Source: Albidovulum marisflavi (GTDB lineage Bacteria; Pseudomonadota; Alphaproteobacteria; Rhodobacterales; Rhodobacteraceae). From it: a stretch of DNA of 64,000 bases. Below the pieces are notes generated by a model. The model was not told the DNA's origin, did not search any database, and worked only from the letters and a program-made list of their open reading frames with translations. The position numbers were made by a program, and so were the translations under genes. The stretch spans positions 1,038,001 to 1,102,000 of the forward strand of contig NZ_JAOWKY010000001.1 of the NCBI RefSeq assembly GCF_025751435.1, given 5' to 3'. Positions 63,151 through 64,000 of the stretch are shown here, one piece after another (positions within the stretch are counted from its first letter, which is position 1; each line of letters begins with the position of its first letter).

Positions 63151-64000
63151 TCAGCCGAACCACTGTTGCCAGAGCCCGGCGGCCCAGAACATAAGGCTGA
63201 GGATCAGCATCAACAGGCCAAGTCCCAGCGGGTCCCTGAGGGCAAAGACGATCGGATCGTAGTCCTGGCGGCCGTGCCAGGCCAGATTGACCATGCGCAC
63301 CATCCATACCGCCATCGGGACCATCGCCAGCCAAAGAAGCCAGGTCGTGGGGTATAGCGACAGTCCCTGATCGGACACGGAGTATAGCAGGAATATCACC
63401 AGCGCTCCGACGATCCCTATGCCCGCGACGTTGCGCAGATCCGCCAGTTCACCGCGCCCGTAGCCGCGTCCGGGCAGTCGTTCGTCACCGTTGGCCTTTG
63501 AAAGCTCGGTGATCCGCTTCACGCAGCCCAGGGTAAGGAAGATCGGGAAGATAAAGATCAGCATGTAGATCGAAACCTCGACCGCTGCCGCCGAGGCGCC
63601 GGCGACGACGCGTATGGTGTACAGGGCAGCCAGCATCGTGACATCCACCCACCGCATCCGCTTCAGCTTGAGCGAGTAGGCGAGCGAAAGCGCCATGTAT
63701 AGCAGTGTGACCAGCAGGAAGCCCGCTGACAGGCCAATGGCGATGAGCAGCGCGCCCGCCGACAGCGCAGCCATCGCGACCATGCCCACCGATATCGGCA
63801 CCTCGCCGCTTGCGAAGGGGCGGCGGCACTTGGTTGGATGCAGGCGATCGGCCTCAAGGTCGAGAAGATCGTTGCAGATGTAGATCGCCGAGGCCGCCAA
63901 CGAAAAGGCCGCCATGCCCCACAGGATCGGCACCAGCGTCGCCATCTCGAACCGGTGGGAGGCAAGCAACGGCAGCAGCAGAAGAACGTTCTTCACCCAC
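63151..64000 (-). CDS. UbiA-family prenyltransferase, probable polyprenyl-phosphate phosphoribosyltransferase, truncated by window edge
   Basis: About 283 residues of the C-terminal part are visible; the frame continues past 64000 (a Trp-Val codon pair lies directly before the Lys-Asn of 'KNVLLLLPLL'), so the true start is outside. Membrane helices throughout, with the prenyl-diphosphate motif 'YICNDLLDLEADRLHPTKCR' (N-D-x-x-D-x-x-x-D) and 'LGCVKRITELSKANGDERL', a K-R-x-x-E segment like that of the DPPR synthase Rv3806c. It would transfer phosphoribose from PRPP to a polyprenyl phosphate, making the precursor of the DprE1/DprE2 substrate. Convergent with the SDR gene, 3 bp apart. An N-terminal HAD phosphatase fusion, known in related proteins, cannot be seen. 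Confidence 0.85.
   Translation of the reverse strand, partial: WVKNVLLLLPLLASHRFEMATLVPILWGMAAFSLAASAIYICNDLLDLEADRLHPTKCRRPFASGEVPISVGMVAMAALSAGALLIAIGLSAGFLLVTLLYMALSLAYSLKLKRMRWVDVTMLAALYTIRVVAGASAAAVEVSIYMLIFIFPIFLTLGCVKRITELSKANGDERLPGRGYGRGELADLRNVAGIGIVGALVIFLLYSVSDQGLSLYPTTWLLWLAMVPMAVWMVRMVNLAWHGRQDYDPIVFALRDPLGLGLLMLILSLMFWAAGLWQQWFG

Overview
The window looks like chromosomal DNA from an alphaproteobacterium of the Rhodobacteraceae/Roseobacter type. This rests on the high G+C, the gene order recO / cox operon / tldD / dprA / topA, a (2S)-methylsuccinyl-CoA dehydrogenase-type gene, EI-Ntr, and the overall protein character. The sequence is nearly saturated with genes. I see no tRNA, rRNA, CRISPR array, insertion sequence or integrase.

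Layout. 1-7.3 kb: housekeeping and transport genes (2-hydroxyacid dehydrogenase fragment, SH3 protein, CDF metal transporter, recO, META lipoprotein, MFS transporter, mcd-like acyl-CoA dehydrogenase, TauE/SafE permease). 7.3-17.5 kb: a Flp/Tad pilus locus (flp, cpaB, tadG, two tadE-like genes, tadZ/cpaE, tadA/cpaF, tadB, tadC, a LuxR-type regulator, tadV/cpaA). It has no secretin (cpaC/rcpA) or tadD. 17.5-23.9 kb: polyamine uptake and catabolism (spuC, a GntR/FCD regulator, potFGHI). The exact palindrome TTTGATCAAA is repeated at the inferred promoters.

23.98-32.7 kb is the most unusual part. Seven tightly spaced minus-strand genes run from one strong promoter at 32.69 kb: FAD subunit, [2Fe-2S]/molybdopterin hydroxylase, 6-hydroxynicotinate reductase-like protein, UPF0280 (ApbE-like) protein, two adjacent paralogous 'amino acid synthesis' (DUF1185-type) proteins, and a MarR regulator. 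A convergent enamidase-like amidohydrolase ends 3 bp away. Hydroxylase, reductase and enamidase match the first steps of the Eubacterium-type nicotinate pathway, while the later genes of that pathway are replaced by uncharacterised families. I infer an aerobic N-heterocycle degradation system whose substrate is unproven.

32.7-52.9 kb: PaaI thioesterase, pdeM and lhr (DNA repair pair), ptsP, EcsC-like, GNAT and flavin reductase genes, OsmC, a HExxH protein, MTA phosphorylase and apt, an FAD-linked oxidase, then rimJ-like / M16 protease / thrC / SURF1 / cox operon (ctaE, ctaG, a 55-aa protein, ctaB, ctaC). 52.9-60 kb: tldD, preceded by a perfect FNR-type box shared with the divergent ctaC, then dprA, topA and a 3-oxoacid CoA-transferase (scoAB).

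60.1-64 kb: a flippase-like membrane protein, a clear DprE1 homologue, a DprE2-like SDR and a truncated UbiA-family prenyltransferase. Together these resemble the mycobacterial route to polyprenyl-phosphoryl-D-arabinose, here in a proteobacterium.
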